Made by a program: the position numbers and the translations under genes. This document shows positions 11,941-22,389 of a DNA stretch of 64,000 bases, one piece after another (the stretch's first letter is position 1; each line of letters starts with the position of its first letter). Origin of the DNA: Cryptomeria japonica (taxonomy: Eukaryota > Streptophyta > Pinopsida > Cupressales > Cupressaceae). Location: NCBI RefSeq assembly GCF_030272615.1, contig NC_081409.1, positions 204,169,949 to 204,233,948 of the forward strand, given 5' to 3'. The notes beneath the pieces are model-generated. The model was not told the origin of the DNA. It saw nothing but the letters and a program-made list of their open reading frames with translations, and made no database searches.

Positions 11941-12122
11941 CTTTGTCATTGATGTCAAAGGGGGAGAGGTTGATGTGAAAAATGATAAAAGACATAAGAA
12001 GTAATGTATAGCTCAGGGGGAGCAGGGTCAGTTTTGCTCATCAATTTTTGGGAGGAACCAGAACATCACTTCAACGATCCATTTTTCACATGAGTGTTGC
12101 CATCAATGCCAAAGGGGGAGAT
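11941..12122 (+). promoter_or_regulatory. Element A 3' region with repeated polypurine tracts
   Basis: Three purine tracts occur: CAAAGGGGGAGAGG (11956-11969), CAGGGGGAGCAGGG (12014-12027) and the terminal CCAAAGGGGGAGA (12109-12121), which abuts the 3' LTR and is the functional PPT. The phrase TTGATGTCAAAGGGGGAGAG also occurs in the copia element at about 19.45 kb (reverse strand), linking the two families. Confidence 0.85.
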
Positions 12123-13060
12123 TGTTGGCAATTGACACTCATCCAGTTTAGTGGTGTTGTCATTGATGGCAACACACATCATTTTGGGTTGGACACTTAA
12201 TTGGTAATCACTGGTATTCATTGTTTGGTAACTGACATTCAAGTCATCTGACATACAAAGGAACCGGCAACCAACAGACAAGGGAAACCGACAAACTAGG
12301 AACCGGTATATGAAGCCGACATAGGAGATTGATCCGACAGGACTACATGACAACAATCAACAACATCGGTCACGAAGTTTAATGCATTTATTTTTGTCTA
12401 GGCTGACATGTAAATAACTTGTAATATCATTGTAAGCCGACATAAGGCATTCATGTTTATGTTTGGGAAGGGTATTTAAGTTAGTCCAGTTAGGTTCTTT
12501 TGGATGTATAGGTATGTAAGGTTATGCGAGCAATCTTGATTGATAGAGTGCAAATTTAATATTCTGTAGTCGGTCTTGGATATTGGTTTAGAGGTTTGGG
12601 AAGTGAAGTAAGATACTGGTACGGAAGGCACAGTGAAAACCGGTATAGACAGTGCTTTAACCGGAACTCATTCAGCATAGCAGATGCATTTTCTGAGTTC
12701 AGAATTTTGATTGTAACTCCATTTTGATGCATGTAGTCAATGAGGCTCCTTTTGTAATGAGAAGTGCGCTCTAGGCTATTAGCCTTTCTGCATGTGCAGG
12801 CCCCTATTGCAATATTTATTCATTTGGCCAGTGGATAGATATTGTGGGTCACCAATCCCACCATGGTTTTTCCACTTTGAGGTTTTCCACATATAAATCT
12901 TTGTGTTATGGTGTTTATTTTTGTGATTGCATTGTTATTACTTGTTGTTACTTTCTTTTATGCATATTGGTTAATAAGTGCATTTGTTAATAAGGCTAAA
13001 AATACTCTAACTGGAAGAACACTGATTCACCCCCCCTCTCAGTGTTCTTGGATTCTAACA
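12123..13060 (+). repeat. 3' LTR of element A
   Basis: It is near-identical to 6126-7054 over the whole length, with scattered transitions and a roughly 10-base indel near position 80. It begins TGTTGG and ends TCTAACA (one change from CCAACA). Confidence 0.95.
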
Positions 13061-13870
13061 TATTCTAACAAAGAAAGTTTAAAATGCTTAGTGCTATGTG
13101 ACTATAGTGTAGATGCACGAAAACTTGGATCTTTTTAATGGAGGCAATGGGCTCTATTTATAGAAGAAATGATCAAACAGATGGTCAAGATTGAGTTGGC
13201 TTGAGAAGGGTTAGAATTGAAAGTTATCAATCCATGTGGGGTTTTCAATCCAATCTTAGGTTGACAAGTGTCACCATGAGGAGGCTTGAGAGGATGTTAA
13301 GTATGGATTAGATGCTTGTTAATCTTTGAGGGTTAACCTTAAGAGGATGAGCCATTGGATAAAGCTATTATCCATGGATGAATGCTATTATCCAATAGTT
13401 AAACTCTTGTGCAAGGTTGGAAGATAGTCAAAGGGACAACCATCGTGGGCTATGGAGATGTCTTGTAAGAGGCATTAAATGGTTTAGAAGACTTTAGAGG
13501 CTAATTTGTAAGAGCCTTCTAAATTTGGGGAAATCGACAAGTTAACATGTTGAGGAGGTAAAGTCTTTAGAAGACTTTCTTCCAAATTTGGAGAAGTGAC
13601 TTCCCCAAATTTAGGGATGTGACATGATAGGAGGATCAAGTTAGTTAAGTGGGATTTGAGGACTTCTAGAAGAATGCTTAAGAGGTTAATGGAAAATTTA
13701 GGAGAATGCAAGTGGGAGAAAAGGGAAATTTTCAATTAAAATAAAAAGATTTATTTCATTAAAAATGGATGCAACTTGCATTTGTAGGAAAATGCAAGTT
13801 GGGAGGATTTTATAAATAAATATTTATTTATTTATTTGCAGAAAGGATTTTAATTCAATGTAAATTCAAT
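13061..13870 (-). mobile_element. Family-L LTR, 5' part (U3 side), copy 1
   Basis: It begins with the TATTC duplication and continues the LTR cut at 6125. The reverse complement carries CTATAAATAGAGCCCATT, the TATA region also seen at 21689 in copy 2. The motif of a mountable gene-poor U3 with ATTTAAATAAAT-type words near 13800 is also shared. The far edge is fuzzy because similarity fades near 13870. Confidence 0.65.
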
Positions 13871-13949
13871 TAAAATGGTGGAAGGTGTAGTTTCATAAAA
13901 TTGCAACCCCTGCAATTTTAACCATATTTTAAGTCCTCACCTCGGTGAT

Positions 13950-15077
13950 GACATCTCTCTTCCTAACTAAGACTCCTTTTTGCATTTTCACCCCTTGTTC
14001 CTTCCTGTTTGAGCCCTGAGATAGCCTCGGGACCCTGTTTTGGGCCCCAAAAATGGGCAGGACCATGGTGTGGCGCCCTAGTCCTCCAAAGGACCATGGC
14101 ATGGTGTTCTGGTCCTCCCTCCTAGGGTGCCCCCAAGATAGGTCCCCCTGACTCTATTTGCAGTTCGGGATCCCAATCTCCCCGATGGCAGCCTTTGGTG
14201 AGATGAATTAATCTTCTGAGGCATGTATAAAAGGGAGTTAGTCTTTTCATTTGAATAAAGACAAAAAAAGGGAAAATTACATGACATACAAAGGGAATTC
14301 AAGTAGAAGGTCTTCATTATCGTCATCAAGCATTCAAGTCTTCTTCATTCATCCATTGGAGCAACATTACAACATTCATTTGTAAGCATGTGTGTGTGTG
14401 TGTGTTAGGGTTTTGTCATGTTACATGTCATTTTATGCGATACTTGTGATTACATTAAAAAATCAAAGCATCCATCATCAACAAATTGCAGATCTACAAG
14501 GTATACATTTCCATCATTTACATTTCAGTATTTGCAATTAATTTCTTTCAAGATTGACACTGGGGTTTGACTGAGGCAAACCCCTATCCACAACCCTTCT
14601 TCCTCTCTTTTTTGTGTGTAGGTTGTAGGTGCACAACTGTACTTTCAAATTTGGACTCCATTCAAAGAGGTGGAAAAACCCTTTTTGTTTCATGGATTTT
14701 TTGGTGGACCATGTACACTTTCGCCATGATCTTGATGATTTTTCTCCAAATTCGCAAGGCAGATCCGTATCGGTCTAATTAGCTCAGATCTGAAGTTACA
14801 ACGTGATCCCAAACTAGTAGTTCCACATTTCACTTATTTTCTCTCTCTTTTTTGCATAATCAACAAGTCAAATTTCCTATTTACAAAAGAGGGCAAATCA
14901 TACTTCAACCCTTGCAATCCACTTGGAATTCACAACCTTGTCTCTCTCGGATTTGGATCTAGTGGAGTCGAGCCCCTCTTTTGAATGTAAATTTCTCCTC
15001 AGTGAAAAACCATCCTGGTGACTTCCTTTCTCTCTCCTAGGTGGGGAGTCACTAGGGTCCAATTTTTCCACTTTACA
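13950..15077 (+). repeat. Putative 5' LTR of gypsy-like element C
   Basis: A plus-strand promoter-like TATAAAAGGG lies at 14227. The stretch ends ...CTTTACA at 15077 and is followed by TTTTGGTGAACCC, a plausible gypsy primer site. A short stretch after a PPT-like tract at 27.58 kb resembles its first bases (CCTCA...GTGATG), which may be the truncated 3' LTR. The left edge is approximate because no TG start could be fixed. Confidence 0.5.
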
Positions 15078-15080
15078 TTT

Positions 15081-15090
15081 TGGTGAACCC
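15081..15090 (+). promoter_or_regulatory. Putative primer-binding site of element C
   Basis: TGGTGAACCC lies four bases after the CA end of the putative LTR. The placement fits; the tRNA is not identified. Confidence 0.45.
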
Positions 15091-15975
15091 AATGTCTTAC
15101 GCATTAATTATAATTCCTTATTATTAGATATGATTTGTTCCAATTTGAATTTCAAAATTTCATTTCCAAGTTTGATCTTTTTGCAAATTTCAATGGTTAA
15201 TTGCATAAAAATCCTAATTTTTCATTTTGAGAAAATTAAGCTTCTGAAGTGTAAAATTTTAATTGCTTGTTTTAGATCTGATTTCTATTTCAAAATTGCA
15301 ATTCAAATCTGCCTCTTTATTCTAAAAATTAAGTGGTTAAATCATAAAACCCTAATTTTTAAGATCTTTTTATTTTTCACCTTTGATTGCAATTTTGACC
15401 GATCTAGACATCTCCAAATCAGCTATTTTTTTGGATTCCGCAATAATATCATAATACATATCATCCCTGGAATTTTTTTAAAAAGTTGGTCGGACAGTGT
15501 ACATTTTCGCCACAGTCCTCGATTTTTTTCCCGAAATTTTGGTAGACGAAATCGACTATGTTTTTTTGCTTAAATCCAGAAAATTGGTGTACTTTATCAT
15601 TTTTAACACCCTCTAAGGTCGAGCACAAATTCAAATCTCATTAATTTCAAATTTTTAAAATTAATTTTCCTAAAAAGGTCCTAATTTTAGATCTCCTTTT
15701 CCAAATTTTAATTAAGAGACTTTCAATGGCAATTAATAAATTGGATTTACTTGCTCTTTCACATATGATGATATTGATTTTCACATATATTTACTACAAT
15801 CATGTGTTGGATAAGGGTTTCTTTCATTTCATGTTGCTTCTTTTCATTCATAGCACTTGGTCATATTGTGTTGTTAGGATTTCCAAATTATTCTCTTTTC
15901 AATTTAATCTCAAAGCTTTCATGGATCGTTTTTGTTGAATTATGGTGGTTTTGTTAACAAAATGCATTTCCTATA
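15091..15975. other. AT-rich leader of element C, no gene seen
   Basis: Short frames here (for example 15130-15573) are Phe/Ile-rich translations of AT-rich DNA without motifs. The stretch between the primer site and the gag-like remnant is best read as untranslated leader. Confidence 0.5.
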
Positions 15976-17135
15976 TTATTCACCTTAAGACTTTTATAGA
16001 TCCTAAACCTAGAGATCCTAATACTTGTACCTCTCCTAGGGTATCCTGTGTGCATGAGTTGAGACCTAATGCTTTAACCAATGATCTCTCTTAAAAAGAT
16101 CAAGCATTGGAAAGTAATATGGACCCATCTTCTTCTCATACACATACCCTTGAGCAGGGGGGGAAAAATCAAAACATCAACATTCTTACACCTTTAGATT
16201 CTCCTTATTCTCCTAAGACCTATCTTCAACATCAAAGTATATGTAGAGAAGATGATGTCATGCATTTTATTCATGACCTCTCCCCTCACATAGAAGTAAA
16301 TAAAAACGAGCTTTTAGATGATGAGGATATTCCTTCCCAATCTCCCAAAAAGGATAAGCTTGATAAAGGAAAGGAGATTGTCATTTCACATGATACTCCT
16401 TTATCTAGAAAACCTTTTCTTTGCCCTTACTCATCAGATTTCAAAGAAATTCATGATCTTGTTCCTCCATCTAGTCAATTGCAACATTCTTATAGTTGTG
16501 TCTTTCATATGATGACAAAACAAGGTTTTAAAGGACAAGGAATTCAGAATTTTGAGCATGGAATTTGTGTCCATATAAATCCTCCTACACAAACTACTAC
16601 AAGAGGCCTAGGAAGTGGTACTCATCTTTCTATGGATGAATTCTTTAGGCTCCAAAACTTTAAAGACCATCTTCAAAGACAACAAATTAAAAGAGCGTGT
16701 AAGAATGCTTCTTCGAAATGTCCTTTTTGTTCATTTCATTAAACCCGTGACCATAATGCTGATGATTGCCCTGATTTTCAAAAATCTATTCAAGATGGCA
16801 TAGATATTGGAAAAATTAGAATTGTGGATGAGGAGCTTTCTTCCTCTAACAATCCTTCTCCTTCATGTAAAGACGATATCTACCATCCTGAAAGATTAGC
16901 TACAAGAATCTATTAGAGATTGAAATGTGATAAGAACATTTCCTTTCCTCCTCAAAAGAACAAAAATCCTAAGCAGGAGAAGGGTATGGAATATTGCTTT
17001 TTTCATGATTTATATTCATATTCTCTTGGAAAATGTTACACATTTAAGAAGTTTGTTCAAATGCAATATGATCTTGCACAAATTTGTCTCACAAAAGATT
17101 TAGTTGTATTTCTTAGTAAAAACATGGTGCTTTAG
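15976..17135 (+). pseudogene. Gag-type zinc-finger protein remnant of element C
   Basis: The main open part is 16107-16742, ending at a TAA inside a finger-like motif (CPFCSFH, stop, TRDHNADDCPDF). Related coding sequence continues to 16916 and, as another segment (16920-17135), carries a second motif, YCFFHDLYSYSLGKCYTFKKF. These have the C-x2-C/H-x3-5-H-x4-C spacing and the following helix (FKKFVQ) that I associate with the C-terminal part of plant gypsy Gag, where the text is usually YCxFHxxxGHxTxxCxxLK. The upstream part is Ser/Pro/Asp-rich and unstructured. No protease or RT follows. Function is inferred only from these motifs. Confidence 0.5.
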
Positions 17136-18003
17136 CACTTCTTTTCCCTTCATGTTGCTCCTCACCATCTTACATAAACAAGTCAACTTAATTGGGGGTT
17201 TTCATAATTTGTGGTGGTGTTGTTTCAATTTCAAATACTTTGGGGTAGCAACATAAAGTCTAGTTTTCTTCCTCTTTCTATACATTTATCTCTATCTCTG
17301 TGCATTATTCATTATTAGATATCCTTTCTTGCATAGAGTTATTCCTATGTGAGCATATAATTGTTCTTTGGTTTTCCTCTTTGCTTGGAGAGGGGCATTT
17401 TTAATGAGTACTGTACTTCTTATCTTTCCTTCATTCTCTTGGAAACCTTACCTCTTTTATGGTTTTGATTATTCGCAAGTATGATATGCCCCTTTGCATG
17501 GAAAGATCTCTTGAGAGGTACGCATCCCTTCCTTGAGAGGATTTGTTCCACTAGGAAGGCATATCACTTGAAAATAATCACCATTGGAAGATGTGTAGAG
17601 TTTCTCCTTATTCTCGTCACTTGCAGGGCATGGATTTTCACTTCTTTCCCTTTCTCTTTGTATCACTATTTCCTTCAAGGGTTGCATTTTTCATGTATAA
17701 TTATCATTTTGACATGCTTTCATGATTAATCCCCCTTGGGGAATATGTGATGCTTTTTCTTTCTTCCTTTCGAATATTACCACTTCTTGAGACATATATT
17801 TTACATATAGTAATGAATTTTCTTGCATGCATTCATGAAAGTATATTGTGCAATCGCTTATGTTTAATCTATGTCTAGAAGATTGTATAACCTTTTCTCA
17901 TTGTACCTACACTTGGGGCAATGATTGTTCTCTCTCTCTCTCTTTCTCTAAGGATCCACTTTTCCCTATCGCGTGGATGGTGTGAGTTTTATTACTTGAT
18001 GTC
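17136..18003. other. Non-coding tail of element C before the copia insertion
   Basis: T-rich DNA with short pyrimidine runs (CTCTCTCTCTCTCT near 17930). No reading frame with recognisable features. The same type of sequence resumes at 26169 beyond the copia element. Confidence 0.5.
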
Positions 18004-18008
18004 ATTCC
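18004..18008. repeat. Target-site duplication of the copia element, left copy
   Basis: ATTCC, repeated at 26164-26168 directly after the right LTR. Confidence 0.95.
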
Positions 18009-19271
18009 TGTTAGGATAACCGGTGAACAACTGAGAGGGGGGAGGGGGGTGAATAAGTTGTTAACAGATTATAACATTTAATCTACTTAATAACCTTTAA
18101 CCTGATTAAGTACTGGTAAATCATAAACAGATACCGGTAAACAATACAACTTAACAATTAAATAGATAATCAATGCAAAGAAACCATACCACATAAAACC
18201 ATGATTTTTACATGGAAAACCCAAAAAGGGAAAAACCACAGTGGGAAGCCTACCCACAGTTAGATTATACTTCTGCAGAAAGTATTTTTTACAATGAGGG
18301 GCCTGCACATGTAGGAAGGAACACTGCCTAGAGCGTATTGCTCATTACAAAAGAGTTTCACTAACTATAGAGAGGCTACAACCATCTCAGGATAAATGGA
18401 CAACAATCCAATAGAGTGAACTTCCAGAAATAACATCTACCGTCCCTGATTACAGTCCTGGTTAAGCTCAATACTGGAGGCCTTTGACCTCTTCCTTAAT
18501 CCCAATTCGATCGCCTATGATCGACCAAATATCCTTCACATATGATATTGCATTTCAAGACCACGCCTTCTTATTCCATTTCCATGCCACACATGCCATG
18601 ATCTACAATGAGATCTTATATCATTTTATACAAACCCTAAGGCCTAAACCAATTAGGTCAGCCACCTAAAAGATATTACTATAAGATCATTACATAAATC
18701 CATATTACAATGATATGCCATGTCGGGTTAAGACCAAAACAACAATAACAAATCCATAAATCATCCCAAAACATCCCAGTAATGTGTAGAGTACACGTTA
18801 TCATGATACTGGTCCATAACCTAGATAGGCACTGGACCTATTATGGGTCCACCATGGCAAATAAATTTCTTCAAGCAGTTGAAGCATGATCAAAGATAAT
18901 CTTCAACATCCTGAAATCCATGTAGAAGCTGATTATGCATCTTGTCAAGATTCCTCAGTGAGAGCTTTGTCGGTAAAGCCTTAAACTAGTGCCGGTAAGG
19001 GTTTACCAGAGTGTATGATAGTGTCCGATTACCAAGTCAATACCAACTGACCAAGACATGCTCTAGAAGCACTTACCGCATGTAACCAATCACATTCCAT
19101 AGATCCAAACATGCTGGAAGTGTCCAACAGATAGTCTCTTCTGTCGGTAACACTAGATCTTCTACTGGTAACTAAAACCTGTCTGTCAGTAACCAACCAT
19201 AATAGCTAGTGTTGACATCAATGACAAAAAATCAATGCAACACATAATCAATTCATCCAATAATGCCAACA
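18009..19271 (-). repeat. 3' LTR of the copia element (left copy)
   Basis: It starts TGTTAGGATAACC and ends GCCAACA on the plus strand. It is closely similar to 24920-26163 over its length with scattered substitutions. The shared motif CATGGAAAACCC...GGGAAAAACCAC is at 18210-18238. Confidence 0.95.
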
Positions 19272-19640
19272 ATCTAACCCTTTGGCATTGATGACAACAC
19301 TAGATGTGAAAAACATCCAAGTACCAAGAAATGCCAAACAAGTCTCCCCCTATGGAAGACAACCAATAATCTCCTGAATAACTCTCCCCTTGTGAATGAT
19401 ATCTCTGTAAAGTTCTACATTTATTTTTTTACATCACTATCTCTCCCCCTTTGACATCAATACCAGAAATCTGACAAAAAAATCAAAGCAAGAAAATGTC
19501 TGAATCTCAAAGTTGACTACTCCCCCTGAGTAGTAGCACCACTCATCATTTCCGTAATGAATAATGTCTCTGATAAAACATGTTGGACTGATAAAAAACT
19601 ACATCAATCAAGTCTCTGCCGGAGGGGCAGAAACCCCTAA
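19272..19640 (-). promoter_or_regulatory. Copia 3' untranslated region with multiple polypurine tracts
   Basis: On the minus strand this region has a terminal tract (CCAAAGGGTTAGA, next to the 3' LTR) and four further GGGGAG-type tracts at about 19344, 19383, 19441 and 19520. The stretch next to the LTR, with TTTTTCACAT...CATCAATGCCAAAGGG, is nearly the same as in element A. Multiple purine tracts are described for Sirevirus-type copia elements. Confidence 0.75.
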
Positions 19641-20338
19641 CCCAACTCTCAAATACTCAAATGATTCCTTAGACATCGATTTAGTGAATATATCTGCAAT
19701 CTATTCTTTAGTGTTCACATAAACCAATTTGACTTCCTTTCCTTCTACCTTGTCCTTCAAAAAGTTATACTTTATTGATATATGCTTAGTCTTAGAGTGA
19801 AATATCGGATTCTTAGACATGTCAATAGCTGCAAAGTTATCACAATAGATAACTACCGGTTCACTATAATTTACCCTGATATCCTTCAACATTTGCTTCA
19901 TCCACAAGACTTGAGTGCAATTAGTAGCTGCTGCAACATACTCAGCTTCTGCAGTAGATAAAGAAATGTATGACTTGTTTTTGCTAATCCATGAAACTAG
20001 TTTCTTTCCAAGAAAGAAAGCTCCACTAGAAGTGCTCTTCCGGTCATCAATATCTCCTGCCCAATCTGAGTCAGTATATGCACATAAAGTGAAATCATCA
20101 TTTTTAAAATACCATAAACCATATTCTTTTGTTCCTTGCAGGTATCTGTCAGTGAAAATCCATCAGGTTTCTCAATGTAAACTTCTTCCTCAAGTTCACC
20201 ATTCAAAAATGCACATTTAACATCCATTTGATAAACCTTATGGTTCTTATAAGCTGCATAGGCAAGGAATAGTCTAACAACTTCAATTCTAGCTACAGGT
20301 GCAAATGTCTCACCATAATAAATTCCTTCTATAGTCAC
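19641..20338 (-). pseudogene. Copia RT fragment plus RNase H remnant
   Basis: After the solo LTR, the RT resumes with [18 protein letters not shown] and [20 protein letters not shown] (20338 to about 20150). It then jumps, with the RT palm and its YVDD motif missing, into the region before RNase H (frameshifted text equivalent to YTDSDWAGD around 20070). RNase H follows: a stretch giving LTEAEY-type sequence near 19940, and an open frame (19701-19907) with IYCDNFAAIDMSKNPIFHSKTKHI. The enzyme would have made cDNA and removed template RNA; without the YVDD strand it cannot act. Confidence 0.9.
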
Positions 20339-22144
20339 ATAAATCTGTCCACTTAATTAAATGAATACTTAGTATTTATTTGATTATTTAACCATCAATT
20401 AATAATTAATTAAATTAATATTTAATTAATTCATCTTAACCCTCTTCTCCTATTAATTAAATAAATTATTCAATTTATTTGATTTAATTCACTTAACCAA
20501 ATTCATACCATTAATTAAATAAATAAATCATATTTGTTTAATTAAATCTTCTCTCACATTTAAATAAATTAATATTTATTTAAATCCCCCAAAATCCCAC
20601 CTCTCACATTTAAATAAATTAATATTTATTTAAATCCCCCAAAATCCCACCTCTCACATTTAAATAAATAAATCATTTATTTAAATCACCTTTATCCTCC
20701 ACCCACTTGTATTTTCCTACAAAAGCAAGTTGCACAACTATTTTAAATAAATTATTTATTTAAAATCCTATTTATCCTCACCCACTTGAAGCCTTTAATG
20801 GTTTCCCTTAAAGTATTGAAACTTGATGGCTTTAAAGTCTTCAAACTTGATGGCTTCCTTCTATAGTCTTCTTAAGACTTTAATGGTTTTCCTTAAAGTC
20901 TTCAAGCCTTTAATGGTTCCCCTCAAAGTCTTCAAGCATTTTAATGCTTTATCTTCCTTTTTTTCATTTAAATAAATTAATATTTATTTGAATATTTAGC
21001 CAAATACAACTTGCACACATTTATTGAAATAAATGAATTTTTATTTTAAATAAAATCCTATTTTCCCTCACCCACCAAATCCACTTGCAAAATCTAATCC
21101 CCTTCTAGATTCTTCTAACCCCTTCCTAATTAGCCTAATCCATCCCCTAATTATTGTCACATTCCTAAGCAAAATGGAGTCACTTCTCAAAGCCTAAAAG
21201 TCTTTGATAACCATTAAAGGCTTCCAACCTTCAACCACTAAATGTCTCAAAGTCTTGGATAACCTTTGAAAGCTTCCAACCTTCAACCACTTAATCCACA
21301 AAGTCTTCAAAAACCATTAATGGTTAACCCAAACCCTCCTACATGGTTAAAACATTTGTTTTGACTCAACCTCTACCCAACCCAAGGGTCTCATCAAGCC
21401 TTTAATGCTTTGACCATGATTATCTCTTAATCATTTGCACAAAGGTTTATCCTTGCATTAACTCCTAATCCAGTGGGTAATCCTAATTTAGGCTTGACCC
21501 TTACCTTCTAGATAACCATGAGGTCTCCTCAGGCATTTAATGCCTCCAACCTCTTCTCTCAACCCAATCTTATGTTGACACTTGTCACCATTTCATTGGT
21601 GCAAATTGTGCACATGGATCCCCAACTTTCAAGCTTGACCCTTGATTAAACCTTTCAATCCTGGCCATCCATTGCTCCATTTTTCCTATAAATAGAGCCC
21701 ATTCCTTCATAATCCAGATCCTGAAAACTTGCATGCATTTAGGCTATAGACATTTTTAGAGAGCATTTAGCATAGCATAACTAAAATCTTGTCTTTTTGG
21801 TAAAATCAATCATTTTAGCATCAATAGCATAGTATTTAGCTTTTCATTTCATATTTGAAGCTTAATATTAAATCTCAATCCTCCATAAGCATCCATAGTG
21901 CAAAAAGCTGCTGAGAGCTACACTCATTTGGGACTTGGAGAGGAGAGGAACAAGGGAGGAGCAACTATGAGCATCTTGATTAGCTATTTTATTCTATGTT
22001 TATATGCTTTCTATTTCATGCTTAATATCTCTCTTGATATGCCTGTTTAGGATAATCTTTTGTTGCTAACACTAATGTTTGTTTCTTGTGCTCTTGTGTG
22101 TGTTGCCATCAAACAGATTTTCTAATCCTTTTTGCAAAGCATCA
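20330..22144 (+). mobile_element. Solo LTR of family L (copy 2), inserted in the copia RT
   Basis: It is flanked by a 5-bp duplication CCTTC (20325-20329 and 22145-22149) that falls inside the RT codons for Glu-Gly. The plus strand carries a promoter-like CTATAAATAGAGCCCATT at 21689, shared with copy 1. The first bases (TATAGTCACATAAATCTGTCCAC) resemble the TG start of copy 3 at 37930 with TG changed to TA. It ends GCATCA. There is no internal region, so it is a recombined solo LTR. Confidence 0.8.
20551..20690. repeat. 50-bp tandem repeat in the family-L solo LTR
   Basis: Units start at 20551, 20601 and 20651, each beginning CTCTCACATTTAAATAAATT. The first two are near-identical and the third is partial and diverged. 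This partly explains why this LTR copy is longer than the others. Confidence 0.9.
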
Positions 22145-22347
22145 CCTTCCATTTGAGAATATCCTTTACAAACCAATCTAGCCTTGTTTCTCACAACTTG
22201 ACCATCCTCATTCAGTTTATTCCTAAAAACCCATTTAGCTCCAATAACATTCTTATTTTTAGGCCGGGGAACTAAAGTCCAAGTTTCATTCTTTTCTATC
22301 TGATCTAATTCATCTTCCATAGCCTTTAACCAATGTTCATCAGTCAT
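22072..22347 (-). pseudogene. Copia RT N-terminal part
   Basis: Minus-strand text WLKAMEDELDQIEKNETWTL, VIGAKWVFRNKLNEDG and NKARLVCKGYSQMEG is the conserved start of copia RT. Real RT sequence ends at about 22145, where the solo LTR begins; the last 20 or so codons of this open frame belong to the LTR. It continues at 20338. Confidence 0.95.
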
Positions 22348-22389
22348 AGTTGAATTTTCTGATTGTGTCGGTGTAAATGTCTCAGTTTC

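Larger units (their letters stand above)
6126..13060 (+). mobile_element. Element A: complete non-autonomous copia-type LTR retrotransposon without pol
   Basis: The element has two LTRs of about 929 and 938 bp, 5-bp target duplications (TATTC), an initiator-Met-type PBS and a polypurine tract. About 5 kb of internal sequence holds two reading frames: ORF1 (coiled coil plus four zinc knuckles) and ORF2 (long, unknown). I find no protease, integrase, RT or RNase H motif in any frame. The LTR termini and the sequence around the PPT closely match the copia element at 18009-26163, so it was probably moved in trans by that family. Both ORFs are broken mainly by TAG codons. A diverged relative with the same layout lies at 55820-61803. 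Confidence 0.9.
13950..18008 (+). mobile_element. Element C, left part: decayed gypsy-like LTR element
   Basis: The order is putative LTR, primer site, AT-rich leader (15.1-15.9 kb), gag-type remnant (about 15.98-17.14 kb), then non-coding DNA. It is interrupted at 18004-18008 by the copia insertion and resumes at 26164. No pol genes are visible in either part, so it is either a non-autonomous derivative or heavily deleted. Confidence 0.55.

Noticed and set aside
12908-13138. Short hydrophobic frame that looks like a membrane protein start
   Set aside because: It lies inside the 3' LTR of element A and runs across the LTR end and target duplication.
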